DNA from: Spirochaetales bacterium
Lineage (GTDB): Bacteria; Spirochaetota; Spirochaetia; DSM-27196; PWMO01
Direction: 5' to 3'
Assembly: GCA_007130025.1 (NCBI GenBank)
Contig: SLTF01000392.1
Span: 1 to 7,830 of the forward strand
DNA length: 7,830 bases
Of the stretch, positions 1-5,813 are shown in pieces; the first letter of the stretch is position 1; the number at the start of each line of letters is the position of its first letter. Under the pieces are notes generated by a model. It was not told where the DNA came from and did no database searches. It worked only from the letters and a program-made list of their open reading frames with translations. The position numbers and the translations under genes were made by a program.

Positions 1-323
1 CAAGACCCCAACAGTGCGGCGAAGAACATTGAGGAGAGCACTCCCGTGATCGGAAGTCCTCCACTCGTCCAGCCAACCAGCCGTTTGGCAAACACGATGA
101 GCCGTCGGGAAACTCCGCCCTCCAACATGATGTCGCCGGCGAAGATGAAGAACGGAATGGCCATCAGAGCAAACGAGTCCACACCGGAGAACATCGACTG
201 GATCACCACCCCGAAGCTTCGGCCCGCTTCCAGCGTCATGTACAAGAGGGCACTGAGCCCCGTGGCAACGGCAATGGGCACACCAAGCGCAAGCAGCACC
301 ACAAACAGTAAGAGAACCTGCAT
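1..323 (-). CDS. dctM: TRAP transporter large permease, DctM/SiaM type (partial, C-terminus beyond window)
   Basis: Only the first 107 codons are in the window; the gene runs off the low-coordinate edge. DctM is the large membrane subunit of a tripartite ATP-independent periplasmic transporter and carries substrate across the inner membrane using a sodium or proton gradient. The visible part begins MQVLLLFVVLLALGVPIAV, a first membrane helix. It continues with the family hallmark FALMAIPFFIFAGDIMLEGG (about residues 50-69), then RRLIVFAKRLVGW and a second glycine-rich helix; all are typical of DctM N-termini. The ATG at 323 lies one base after the dctQ stop (TGAGATG), and a GGGGAGGG Shine-Dalgarno sequence about 8 bases upstream is embedded in the last dctQ codons, so translation of the two is probably coupled. 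Family assignment is secure. Substrate cannot be read from this subunit. Confidence 0.93.
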   Translation of the reverse strand, partial: MQVLLLFVVLLALGVPIAVATGLSALLYMTLEAGRSFGVVIQSMFSGVDSFALMAIPFFIFAGDIMLEGGVSRRLIVFAKRLVGWTSGGLPITGVLSSMFFAALLGS

Positions 324-324
324 C

Positions 325-819
325 TCAGTTTCCCTCCCCTCTGCCAACCGACGCGTCTGCGCCCGGCTTGATCGCCTCGATCAGTTTCTCAGCGAAACGC
401 CATGTCATCATCACGCTTCCGATGGGAATCGCCAGGTAGGGAATGTACATGGGGATGCCCAGTGCGGGAGTGATGTTTCCAATCTGTGCAATGCGAATCA
501 CCATGCGAATACCAAACCAGGCTACCGTCACCGTGAACCCAATCGAGATCACAATGGCGAGGGCTGCAAACACCCGGTACACCTTCGTCGGAAGCAACTT
601 GATCAATACGTCAACCGACGCGTGTGCCCCTTCGTGGACTGCCAGACTGCTGCCCAAAAAAACAAACCAGACGATACCATAGCGGGCAAACTCTTCGGCC
701 CAGATGATGGAATAGCTGAAGACGTAGCGCAGAATTACCTGCAGGAAGATCAACAGCGACGTCACGATCATCAGAATGCCCGCGATGTAGGTTTCGACAA
801 ACAACAGAAAACGCCTCAT
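325..819 (-). CDS. dctQ: TRAP transporter small permease, DctQ type
   Basis: This is the small membrane subunit of a TRAP transporter, a four-helix protein that pairs with DctM and helps dock the binding protein. The 164-residue product is normal for the family. It has hydrophobic segments at roughly residues 10-30, 45-60, 85-105 and 120-140, and the typical stretch WAEEFARYGIVWFVFLGSS after helix 1, with the Glu-Phe-Ala-Arg-Tyr core seen in most DctQ proteins. The frame is open to an ATG at 831, but I chose the ATG at 819: a GGAGG motif lies 5 bases before it and the sequence then starts MRRFLLFVE, a normal DctQ N-terminus. The longer form would place that Shine-Dalgarno inside codons 2-4 and has no good site of its own. 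The gene lies between dctP and dctM and is separated from dctP by a strong hairpin. Confidence 0.92.
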   Translation of the reverse strand: MRRFLLFVETYIAGILMIVTSLLIFLQVILRYVFSYSIIWAEEFARYGIVWFVFLGSSLAVHEGAHASVDVLIKLLPTKVYRVFAALAIVISIGFTVTVAWFGIRMVIRIAQIGNITPALGIPMYIPYLAIPIGSVMMTWRFAEKLIEAIKPGADASVGRGEGN

Positions 820-867
820 GGGCTCCTCCATTCCGCAACAGAATCATCGGGACACTGCCCGCATACC

Positions 868-901
868 AAAAGGGCGCGCGTCGGATTCCAACGCGCGCCC
901 T
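868..901 (-). terminator. Hairpin with T-run between dctP and dctQ (probable partial terminator or mRNA-stabilising stem)
   Basis: Read on the minus strand, 901-891 and 881-871 form a perfect 11-bp stem (AGGGCGCGCGT paired with ACGCGCGCCCT) around a 9-base loop. It is followed by a short T-run (TTTT, then GG), starting 25 bases after the dctP stop. This has the shape of a Rho-independent terminator with a weak T-tract. Because dctQ and dctM lie just beyond it without an evident promoter, full termination is unlikely. The likely role is leaky termination, or protection of the dctP mRNA 3' end, so that more binding protein than permease is made. The opposite strand has no T-run after the stem. 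Confidence 0.65.
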
Positions 902-925
902 GAGATCTCTCGCGAACCAACTACC

Positions 926-1939
926 TTAACGAGCGGTTGCGCGTTCCAGAGCCGCAAGGAGCTCAGCTCCGGCGGGAACCGTGCGCGCAAACTCGTCGTA
1001 CACAGGACGGGTCGCCTGAACGAAGGCCTGTCGCTGTTGCGGAGTCAACTCGATCACGTCAATACCGGTTGCGCGGATCTGCGCGAGAAACTGCTCGTCT
1101 TCCGCAATTGCTGCTTCCCACTGCCACTCACCCACTTCGCGGGCAACATCCACCACAATCTGCTGCAGATCGGGTGAAAGCTGCTGGAAGAAGCTCTCGC
1201 TGACCAGGAAGATGTAGCCGAGGTAGCCGTGGCCGCTCAGCGTCATGTACTGGTTTGCCTCGTAAAAGCGCCGGGTGTAGATATTGGCGAGGCTGTTCTC
1301 CTGTCCGTCAACGGTTCCCTGCTGCAGGGCGGTGTAGAGCTCGGCGAAGGGAATGTCGATCCCGCTCGCACCGAGGGCGCGCATCTGCGCGATCAGCAAC
1401 GGGCTCTGAGAGACGCGAATCCGCATGCCGGCCATGTCCGCGGGGGTGCGAATCGGTCGCACGCCGTTGGTGATGTGCTTGAATCCGCCGGCCCAGTACC
1501 CGAGGACGCGCAGTCCCTGATCCAGCAGATACTGGTCGAGAATGTCACCCACTTCACCGTGCATGGCGTCGTACACTGCACGGGAGTCGGGGAAGACAAA
1601 CGGAAGGTCGAACAGCTGCGTCTGCGCCACGAAGGCAGGCAGAACGCCGGTGAACGGCGCGTTGAACTCGATGTCTCCCAGCTGCATCTGCTCGGTGATC
1701 TCGCGGTCATTGCCGAGCTGCGAATCGGGGAAGACGTTGATGGTGATGCGTCCGCCGGATCGCTCTGCAACCATCTCGGCGAACATGTCGGCTGCCTGTC
1801 CCTTGGCGATCGTCGGGCGAACGACGTGCGCGAAGGTGGCCTCAAACGTTTGGGCCGCGGCCCCCGGCTGCTGCTGTCCACCGGCAAACAGTGGGAGTGC
1901 GATCAACACAACCACCAATACCAATACCAGTCGTTTCAT
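926..1939 (-). CDS. dctP: TRAP transporter solute-binding protein, DctP family
   Basis: Periplasmic binding protein that captures a (usually carboxylate-bearing) substrate and delivers it to DctQM. The 337-residue length is typical. Residues 1-19 are a signal peptide (MKR, a Val/Leu-rich core, ending LPLFA before GGQQQ); there is no lipobox Cys, so it should be a soluble or loosely held protein, cleaved around A19. Family marks are VFPDSQLGNDRE (69-80), the GMRIRV motif with R175 in the position of the carboxylate-binding Arg, PFAELYTALQQGTVDGQEN (197-215) and N215 in the substrate pocket. A very clear Shine-Dalgarno (AAGGAG, 7 bases before ATG) follows a run of seven A residues. The gene starts the TRAP operon behind its own predicted promoter and LacI-type operator. 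Next to a GH88 hydrolase the substrate is probably a uronate or unsaturated uronide; this is inference from context, as TRAP binding proteins for uronates are known. Confidence 0.94.
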   Translation of the reverse strand: MKRLVLVLVVVLIALPLFAGGQQQPGAAAQTFEATFAHVVRPTIAKGQAADMFAEMVAERSGGRITINVFPDSQLGNDREITEQMQLGDIEFNAPFTGVLPAFVAQTQLFDLPFVFPDSRAVYDAMHGEVGDILDQYLLDQGLRVLGYWAGGFKHITNGVRPIRTPADMAGMRIRVSQSPLLIAQMRALGASGIDIPFAELYTALQQGTVDGQENSLANIYTRRFYEANQYMTLSGHGYLGYIFLVSESFFQQLSPDLQQIVVDVAREVGEWQWEAAIAEDEQFLAQIRATGIDVIELTPQQRQAFVQATRPVYDEFARTVPAGAELLAALERATAR

Positions 1940-2007
1940 AGCTCCTCTCCTTTTTTTGAGGGCACACCGCCCCCGGAATGCGACGGGCCTTCAGGTCTGC
2001 CGCTCAA

Positions 2008-2021
2008 TAGTTGCATGCAAC
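2008..2021. promoter_or_regulatory. Predicted LacI-family operator upstream of dctP
   Basis: The perfect 12-bp palindrome GTTGCATGCAAC (2010-2021) lies one base downstream of the predicted -10 box of dctP, overlapping the expected transcription start. The 14-base string TAGTTGCATGCAAC recurs exactly at 5762-5775 in front of the lacI gene in the same orientation relative to transcription. Binding here would block promoter opening. The assignment to the linked LacI protein is inferred from the shared sequence and placement. Confidence 0.75.
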
Positions 2022-2022
2022 A

Positions 2023-2051
2023 ATCCTAACCCGATTTCCCACTGCTGTCAA
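2023..2051 (-). promoter_or_regulatory. Predicted sigma-70-type promoter of dctPQM
   Basis: On the minus strand a perfect -35 box TTGACA (2051-2046) is followed by a 17-base spacer and TAGGAT (2028-2023), matching the -10 consensus at 4 of 6 positions. Transcription would start near 2016, inside the palindromic operator, leaving a leader of about 75 bases before the dctP ATG. No terminator was seen between the MFS stop and this promoter, so some transcription from the upstream operon may also enter dctPQM. Confidence 0.65.
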
Positions 2052-2105
2052 ACAAAATTGTCGCGCCCTCGCAGTGTACGTACCGACACCCGAACCACGG
2101 GAGCT

Positions 2106-3284
2106 TCACTCAGCTGGGACTTCCACCCGCGCGCGAAGCGCCGTCACCACCACAATCAGAGCCGTGGCGATTACAAAGCACACCAGGGTCGCAACAAAGA
2201 CCGCCGCGAGCCCGAACCGGTCGGCGAGGTAGCCTCCCCCCGCGCCGGCGAAGGCGCCCGCTCCAAACACCACCAGAAAGTGCAGCCCATAGGCAGCCCC
2301 CAAGCTGTCGGGCGCGACGTACCGGGCGAGAATATCGTTTTGAATGGGCTGAACCGCGAAATAGAACAGTGCGAATATTGCCGCGGAAATGACAAGGAGC
2401 ACCGGCGTTCCCACCAGCACCAGAAAGAGAAACACCGTGGACACCACCAGGGCTATTACGTAGAGCGGCTCGGGCGCCATTCGGTCGGTCAGCCTCCCTC
2501 CGACATACTGCCCAACCGCTCCCGAGAGCAGCGTCAGCGTGGCCATCATCCCTCCGGTGGTCACCGAGTCAACGCCGGCAACCACGATCCGTTCTCCCAT
2601 GAAGGCGGGAAGAAAGGTCATGGTGCCGCGATACGCAAGGCCCAGGATACCCGCAGCCAGATAGAAAGCCACCAGCGAGAGCACGGGAGCGTACGATTTC
2701 AACGGGCCCGCCACGCGGCTCCGGACCACGTCGGGAGCACGGACCGGAAGCCGCAACGAGATCAGCCCCACGCCAACGGCAATTGCCCCAAACATCATGT
2801 GGGGTGCGCGCCACCCTGCCCTGCTCCCCAGCCAGGCAACGATCACCGGTGCCGCGGCGGTGCCGAGGCTTCCGGCAATGCCGTGTATCCCAAACGCGTT
2901 CCCGCGCTCGGCGATTTCTTTCCCGATCAGCGTGTTTGCCGCCGGGTGGTAGGTGCTGCAGAAGAGGCCGGCGCCGGCCATCAGCGCGCCGTAGACCCAC
3001 AGCCCACCGGCCGCGCCTACCGCCAGAAACAGTGCACCGGCACCGATCAGATAGGCGCTGATGAGCCGGCGCGGGCCGAGGCGGTCCGCGATGAGCCCCG
3101 CCGGGAGGGCGCCGGCGCCGAAGAGAATCGAGAACATCGAGACCACAATCCCAACGCGGAAGAAATCGGTGTTGAACTCGCGCACCAGAAGCGGAATCAG
3201 CGGTGCAATCATCCCGTCAAAGATGTGCACCAGGGCGTGGGCCACCACGGTGAGAAGCAGGATGTTACGCTCTCGTCCCGTCAT
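2106..3284 (-). CDS. MFS transporter, fosmidomycin-resistance (FSR)-like subgroup
   Basis: A 392-residue, twelve-helix major facilitator protein of the inner membrane. The conserved motif A appears as GLIADRLGPRR (residues 63-73, loop 2-3) and again, weaker, in the second half as GGRLTDRMAP (262-271). The stretch STYHPAANTLIGKE followed by RGNAFGIHGIAGSLGTAAAP (about 110-146) is in the style of FSR-like MFS proteins. The frame is open upstream to a GTG at 3332, which would overlap the preceding gene by 32 bases. I prefer the ATG at 3284, 16 bases after that gene's stop, giving MTGRERNILLL and a normal first helix; its ribosome site (GGCGGTGG) is weak, so coupling with the gene before it is likely. 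Being in one operon with a GH88 hydrolase suggests it moves a uronide substrate or exports a product, but direction and substrate cannot be read from sequence. Confidence 0.88.
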   Translation of the reverse strand: MTGRERNILLLTVVAHALVHIFDGMIAPLIPLLVREFNTDFFRVGIVVSMFSILFGAGALPAGLIADRLGPRRLISAYLIGAGALFLAVGAAGGLWVYGALMAGAGLFCSTYHPAANTLIGKEIAERGNAFGIHGIAGSLGTAAAPVIVAWLGSRAGWRAPHMMFGAIAVGVGLISLRLPVRAPDVVRSRVAGPLKSYAPVLSLVAFYLAAGILGLAYRGTMTFLPAFMGERIVVAGVDSVTTGGMMATLTLLSGAVGQYVGGRLTDRMAPEPLYVIALVVSTVFLFLVLVGTPVLLVISAAIFALFYFAVQPIQNDILARYVAPDSLGAAYGLHFLVVFGAGAFAGAGGGYLADRFGLAAVFVATLVCFVIATALIVVVTALRARVEVPAE

Positions 3285-3300
3285 GGGGGCCACCGCCGCG

Positions 3301-4695
3301 CTACACCGCAAAGAAGGTGAGATAGGGCCCACCGGAAGCGAGCCGCTTCAGATAGACCGCCAGCTCCATGAGATGGTAGTCGCCCCACATGCATGACTCA
3401 CCGTTTGCGATAGTCTGCCCCTTCGGCACGTGGTCCCATCCGTTGGGCTGGTGATAGATCGAATGAAGGAGAATCCCCTCGTGGTTGGGGTCCGGCGAGA
3501 GGTAGGGCTCGGCCAGAAGGGTTCGTGCAATCGTGAGCCCGGCCTGGGTATAGCGCGAGGCGGCGTCCGCGTCTCCGCGGGCGGCGAGGAACCGTCCCAG
3601 CCGGAGATAGCCCTGCGCACAGATTGCCGCCGCGGAGCTGTCCACCGGTTCGTGGGCGTTGAACGGATCGGCCGGACGATTGAGGTAGTCTCCCAGGTGA
3701 ACGAGTCCCGGTGCCCCGGTATCCCAGTAGGGAACGCCGTCGGTTGGGGTGTTCTCGATGAAGAAATCCGCTGCAGCCGTGGCGGTTTCCAGAAACCGGG
3801 TGATGGCAGCGTCACGCGTGGGAAGCGCTGCACATCCGGCGGCGGCCACCTCGGCGTCGGAAAGGGTGTCCAGAAATTCCAGCTCTTCGGCGTACCCACT
3901 CAACACCCACGACAGTCCGCGCGTCCAGGTTGAGAACGGGGTATAGCCCTGCTGCGTGGAGGGGCAGCGGTACACTCCGTTGTTGGTGTTGAAGATCGAC
4001 TCGTGAACGACGCGCCCGCGCACATCGTAGCGATCGCGGCCCTGACCGAAGTAGACGTTGAATCGTGAAGTTGCCTCGGCGTGCTGAAGGAATCGCTGCA
4101 GCATGGGGATACGGCTGTCCTGTTCCCCCATCAGCACGTGGCCGAATCGATGAGCCAACGCGAGCACGCGCAGCGACCGGATGGTGTCGGAAAAGAGCGA
4201 ATGGGGGCCGTTGAACGAGTGAATGAAGCCAAGTCCGTCGGCAATTGGTGTCCAGCGCGCCGCCTGAACAGCTCCCGACACCTTGAGGGCGAGCCGGTAG
4301 AACTCGCCCTCCCACTGGTTCTCAGGGATTCGGCCCTCACCCATCAACCGCAACAGATTGCCGTAGGTGCTGACGTTGTTGAAGCCGTGATCGTGTACCC
4401 CAATGTGGCTGACGTGTGTTGCCATCAGATCCACGGTTGCCTTTCGTCCCATCTCCAGGAATTTCTTATCACCCGTGGCATCGTACTGATAAATGGCGTT
4501 TCCAAACTGAAAACCCTGCGTCCACTCGGTCCAGCCGCGGGAGGTGTAGCGTCCTTCGATGGTAAAGACCGGTGTGCCGTCCTTGGCATTCCACCGGCTG
4601 TTGAGCCGGTCGATCTTGGGGGCACAGACGGAGAAGAAGCGGTCCAGTGCGGGCTGCAGGTCAGCTGGTGTGAGCGTGGCATCAAGTGCGATCAT
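3301..4695 (-). CDS. GH88-type unsaturated glucuronyl/uronyl hydrolase (cytoplasmic)
   Basis: A 464-residue protein with the marks of the (alpha/alpha)6-barrel hydrolases of family GH88 (related to GH105). These enzymes remove the delta-4,5-unsaturated uronic acid left at the non-reducing end of oligosaccharides by polysaccharide lyases, by hydrating the double bond. Supporting segments are W55-F62 (WTEWTQGF), HDHGF at 101-105 with D102 in the place of the first catalytic Asp, SDTIRSLRVLALAHRFG at 169-185 with D170 in the place of the second, WTRGLSW (257-263), DSSAAAICAQGYLRLGRF (352-369) and ESCMWGDYHLMEL (433-445), which matches the family's C-terminal WGDYY block. There is no signal peptide, so it acts in the cytoplasm on imported substrate. 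AAGGAG lies 7 bases before the ATG, and the ATG touches the lacI stop (TGAATG). The exact saccharide (pectin, alginate, glycosaminoglycan or ulvan type) is unknown; GH105 is the main alternative family. Confidence 0.8.
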   Translation of the reverse strand: MIALDATLTPADLQPALDRFFSVCAPKIDRLNSRWNAKDGTPVFTIEGRYTSRGWTEWTQGFQFGNAIYQYDATGDKKFLEMGRKATVDLMATHVSHIGVHDHGFNNVSTYGNLLRLMGEGRIPENQWEGEFYRLALKVSGAVQAARWTPIADGLGFIHSFNGPHSLFSDTIRSLRVLALAHRFGHVLMGEQDSRIPMLQRFLQHAEATSRFNVYFGQGRDRYDVRGRVVHESIFNTNNGVYRCPSTQQGYTPFSTWTRGLSWVLSGYAEELEFLDTLSDAEVAAAGCAALPTRDAAITRFLETATAAADFFIENTPTDGVPYWDTGAPGLVHLGDYLNRPADPFNAHEPVDSSAAAICAQGYLRLGRFLAARGDADAASRYTQAGLTIARTLLAEPYLSPDPNHEGILLHSIYHQPNGWDHVPKGQTIANGESCMWGDYHLMELAVYLKRLASGGPYLTFFAV

Positions 4696-5742
4696 TCAAG
4701 ACTCCTTGGTGGTATTCCCGGCGGGTGGCATACCCCGCACCGTGGTACCGGGCACGAGATCTCCCGGCAGGTGAAGATGTAACGACGTCAGCGTTTTTTC
4801 GATAATGGCATCGCGAAGCCACCGTCCGGCGTGGTATCCCATCTGCGGCACCGCAAGATCCACCGAGACGATCGGTTCACTCACCAGACTGCGAACCGGC
4901 GAATTATCAAACCCGGTCAGCGAGAAATCTCTTGGTGCGCGAAGCCCCATACCAAGGGCGCACTGGTAGGTGTAGACCGCGAGTACATCGTTGAAGCAGA
5001 CCAGGGCGGTGTACCCCTTTCCCAGCAGCCGTTCGATCAGTGCCGGGGTGATCTGACTGAGCTGATCGACGTTCACCACGTCATCTCGATCAAACGACAC
5101 CCCGCGAGGTTGCGCCGCTGCAATCAGCCCCTGTAGCCGTAACTCGGAAACCTGGGGAATCACGGGGAATCCGAGGTAGCAGGGACGCACCCGCGGTTCA
5201 CCGGCCACGAGTTCATCGAGGAGCAGCGCCATGCCTCCGGAGTGATCGGAGACCACGTAGTTTCGCGCTGGGTCGGTACGGTTGATCAGCACCACCGGAA
5301 TCGCCCGTTCTTCAATCACGGCGAGGGTTTCCGGCCGGGGCGAGGTAAAACCAAACACGCACGCATCGATATCGCCGAGCTTTTTCTGGTCAAATATCTG
5401 GACATCGGGTCCGTTGACCACCGAAACGATGTTGGCCCGGACGTCGCCAAACCCCTGAGCGAGTGCATGGATGAACTCCGCGGCGTCGTAGAACAGATGA
5501 ACGTAGTTGTTTCCGCCGTACGGAAGGAAGAGGGCCACGTTCAGAATCGTGCGCCCCCCGTGGCGACGGATCCGTCGACGGAGGTACCCCAGCTCGTCTG
5601 CAGCCTGGAGGATCCGCTCTCGCGTCTCGCTGCCAACGAGCGTCGAGTTATTCAGTACCCTCGACACCGTGCTGGCCGACATATTGAGGTGGTTGGCAAT
5701 GTCATAGACCGTCACGCGACGGTCGTTCGGCACTGAGGGCAA
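4696..5742 (-). CDS. LacI-family transcriptional repressor of the uronide locus
   Basis: A 348-residue regulator of normal LacI/GalR length. Residues 10-35 hold the helix-turn-helix (VTVYDIANHLNMSASTVSRV), followed by the third helix ETRERILQAADELGY. Residues 66-335 form the periplasmic-binding-protein-like sensor domain, with typical signposts CFNDVLAVYTYQCALGMGLR (249-268), DFSLTGFDN (272-280) and LVPGTTVRGMPP near the end. The hinge after the DNA-binding domain is unusual: where most members have a PNxxARxL-like helix, this protein reads LRRRIRRHGGRT. The start is TTG at 5742, chosen because GGGGAGG sits 8 bases before it and the HTH then lies at the usual distance; the in-frame GTG at codon 4 is too far from that site. 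The gene is first in the operon lacI-GH88-MFS and has a matching palindrome in its own promoter, so autoregulation is likely. Confidence 0.92.
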   Translation of the reverse strand: MPSVPNDRRVTVYDIANHLNMSASTVSRVLNNSTLVGSETRERILQAADELGYLRRRIRRHGGRTILNVALFLPYGGNNYVHLFYDAAEFIHALAQGFGDVRANIVSVVNGPDVQIFDQKKLGDIDACVFGFTSPRPETLAVIEERAIPVVLINRTDPARNYVVSDHSGGMALLLDELVAGEPRVRPCYLGFPVIPQVSELRLQGLIAAAQPRGVSFDRDDVVNVDQLSQITPALIERLLGKGYTALVCFNDVLAVYTYQCALGMGLRAPRDFSLTGFDNSPVRSLVSEPIVSVDLAVPQMGYHAGRWLRDAIIEKTLTSLHLHLPGDLVPGTTVRGMPPAGNTTKES

Positions 5743-5761
5743 TGCGACGACCTCCCCGGAT

Positions 5762-5776
5762 TAGTTGCATGCAACT
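5762..5776. promoter_or_regulatory. Predicted LacI-family operator in front of lacI
   Basis: A perfect 14-bp palindrome AGTTGCATGCAACT (5763-5776) lies 8 bases downstream of the predicted -10 box of lacI, covering the expected transcription start and early leader, and ends 20 bases before the TTG start codon. It shares 14 consecutive bases with the site upstream of dctP. Its place in the promoter indicates repression, most simply autorepression by the LacI protein encoded next to it. Confidence 0.78.
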
Positions 5777-5784
5777 GTTTCCGC

Positions 5785-5813
5785 AGTATAGTACGGTTTG
5801 GTGCTATTGTCGA
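5785..5813 (-). promoter_or_regulatory. Predicted sigma-70-type promoter of the lacI-GH88-MFS operon
   Basis: On the minus strand TCGACA (5813-5808, 5 of 6 matches to the -35 consensus) is separated by 17 bases from TATACT (5790-5785, 5 of 6 matches to the -10 consensus). The -35 box lies inside the last codons of the upstream aminomutase gene. Start of transcription is expected near 5778, immediately upstream of the operator. Confidence 0.75.

Noticed and set aside
46..903. A 285-codon open frame on the plus strand
   Set aside because: Lies opposite dctM and dctQ, both recognisable families; the product has no membrane segments or motifs and resembles no family I know.
2076..2083. Palindrome GTACGTAC upstream of the dctP promoter
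   Set aside because: An 8-bp palindrome is expected about 30 times in a window of this length, it has no second copy at lacI, and the flanks do not extend it.
2022..2105. Search for a terminator between the MFS gene and dctP
   Set aside because: Only 3-4 bp stems such as GTGT/ACAC were found, with no T-run; nothing strong enough to annotate.
1542..3320. A 592-codon open frame on the plus strand
   Set aside because: It runs antisense across two well-supported minus-strand genes (DctP and the MFS protein) and the gap between them. Its product is low-complexity, rich in Arg, His, Gly and Gln, with no domain pattern; it is a codon-bias shadow in G+C-rich DNA.
3386..3395. CATGCATG-like string resembling the operator core
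   Set aside because: It lies within the hydrolase coding region, lacks the TTG/CAA arms and has no promoter nearby.
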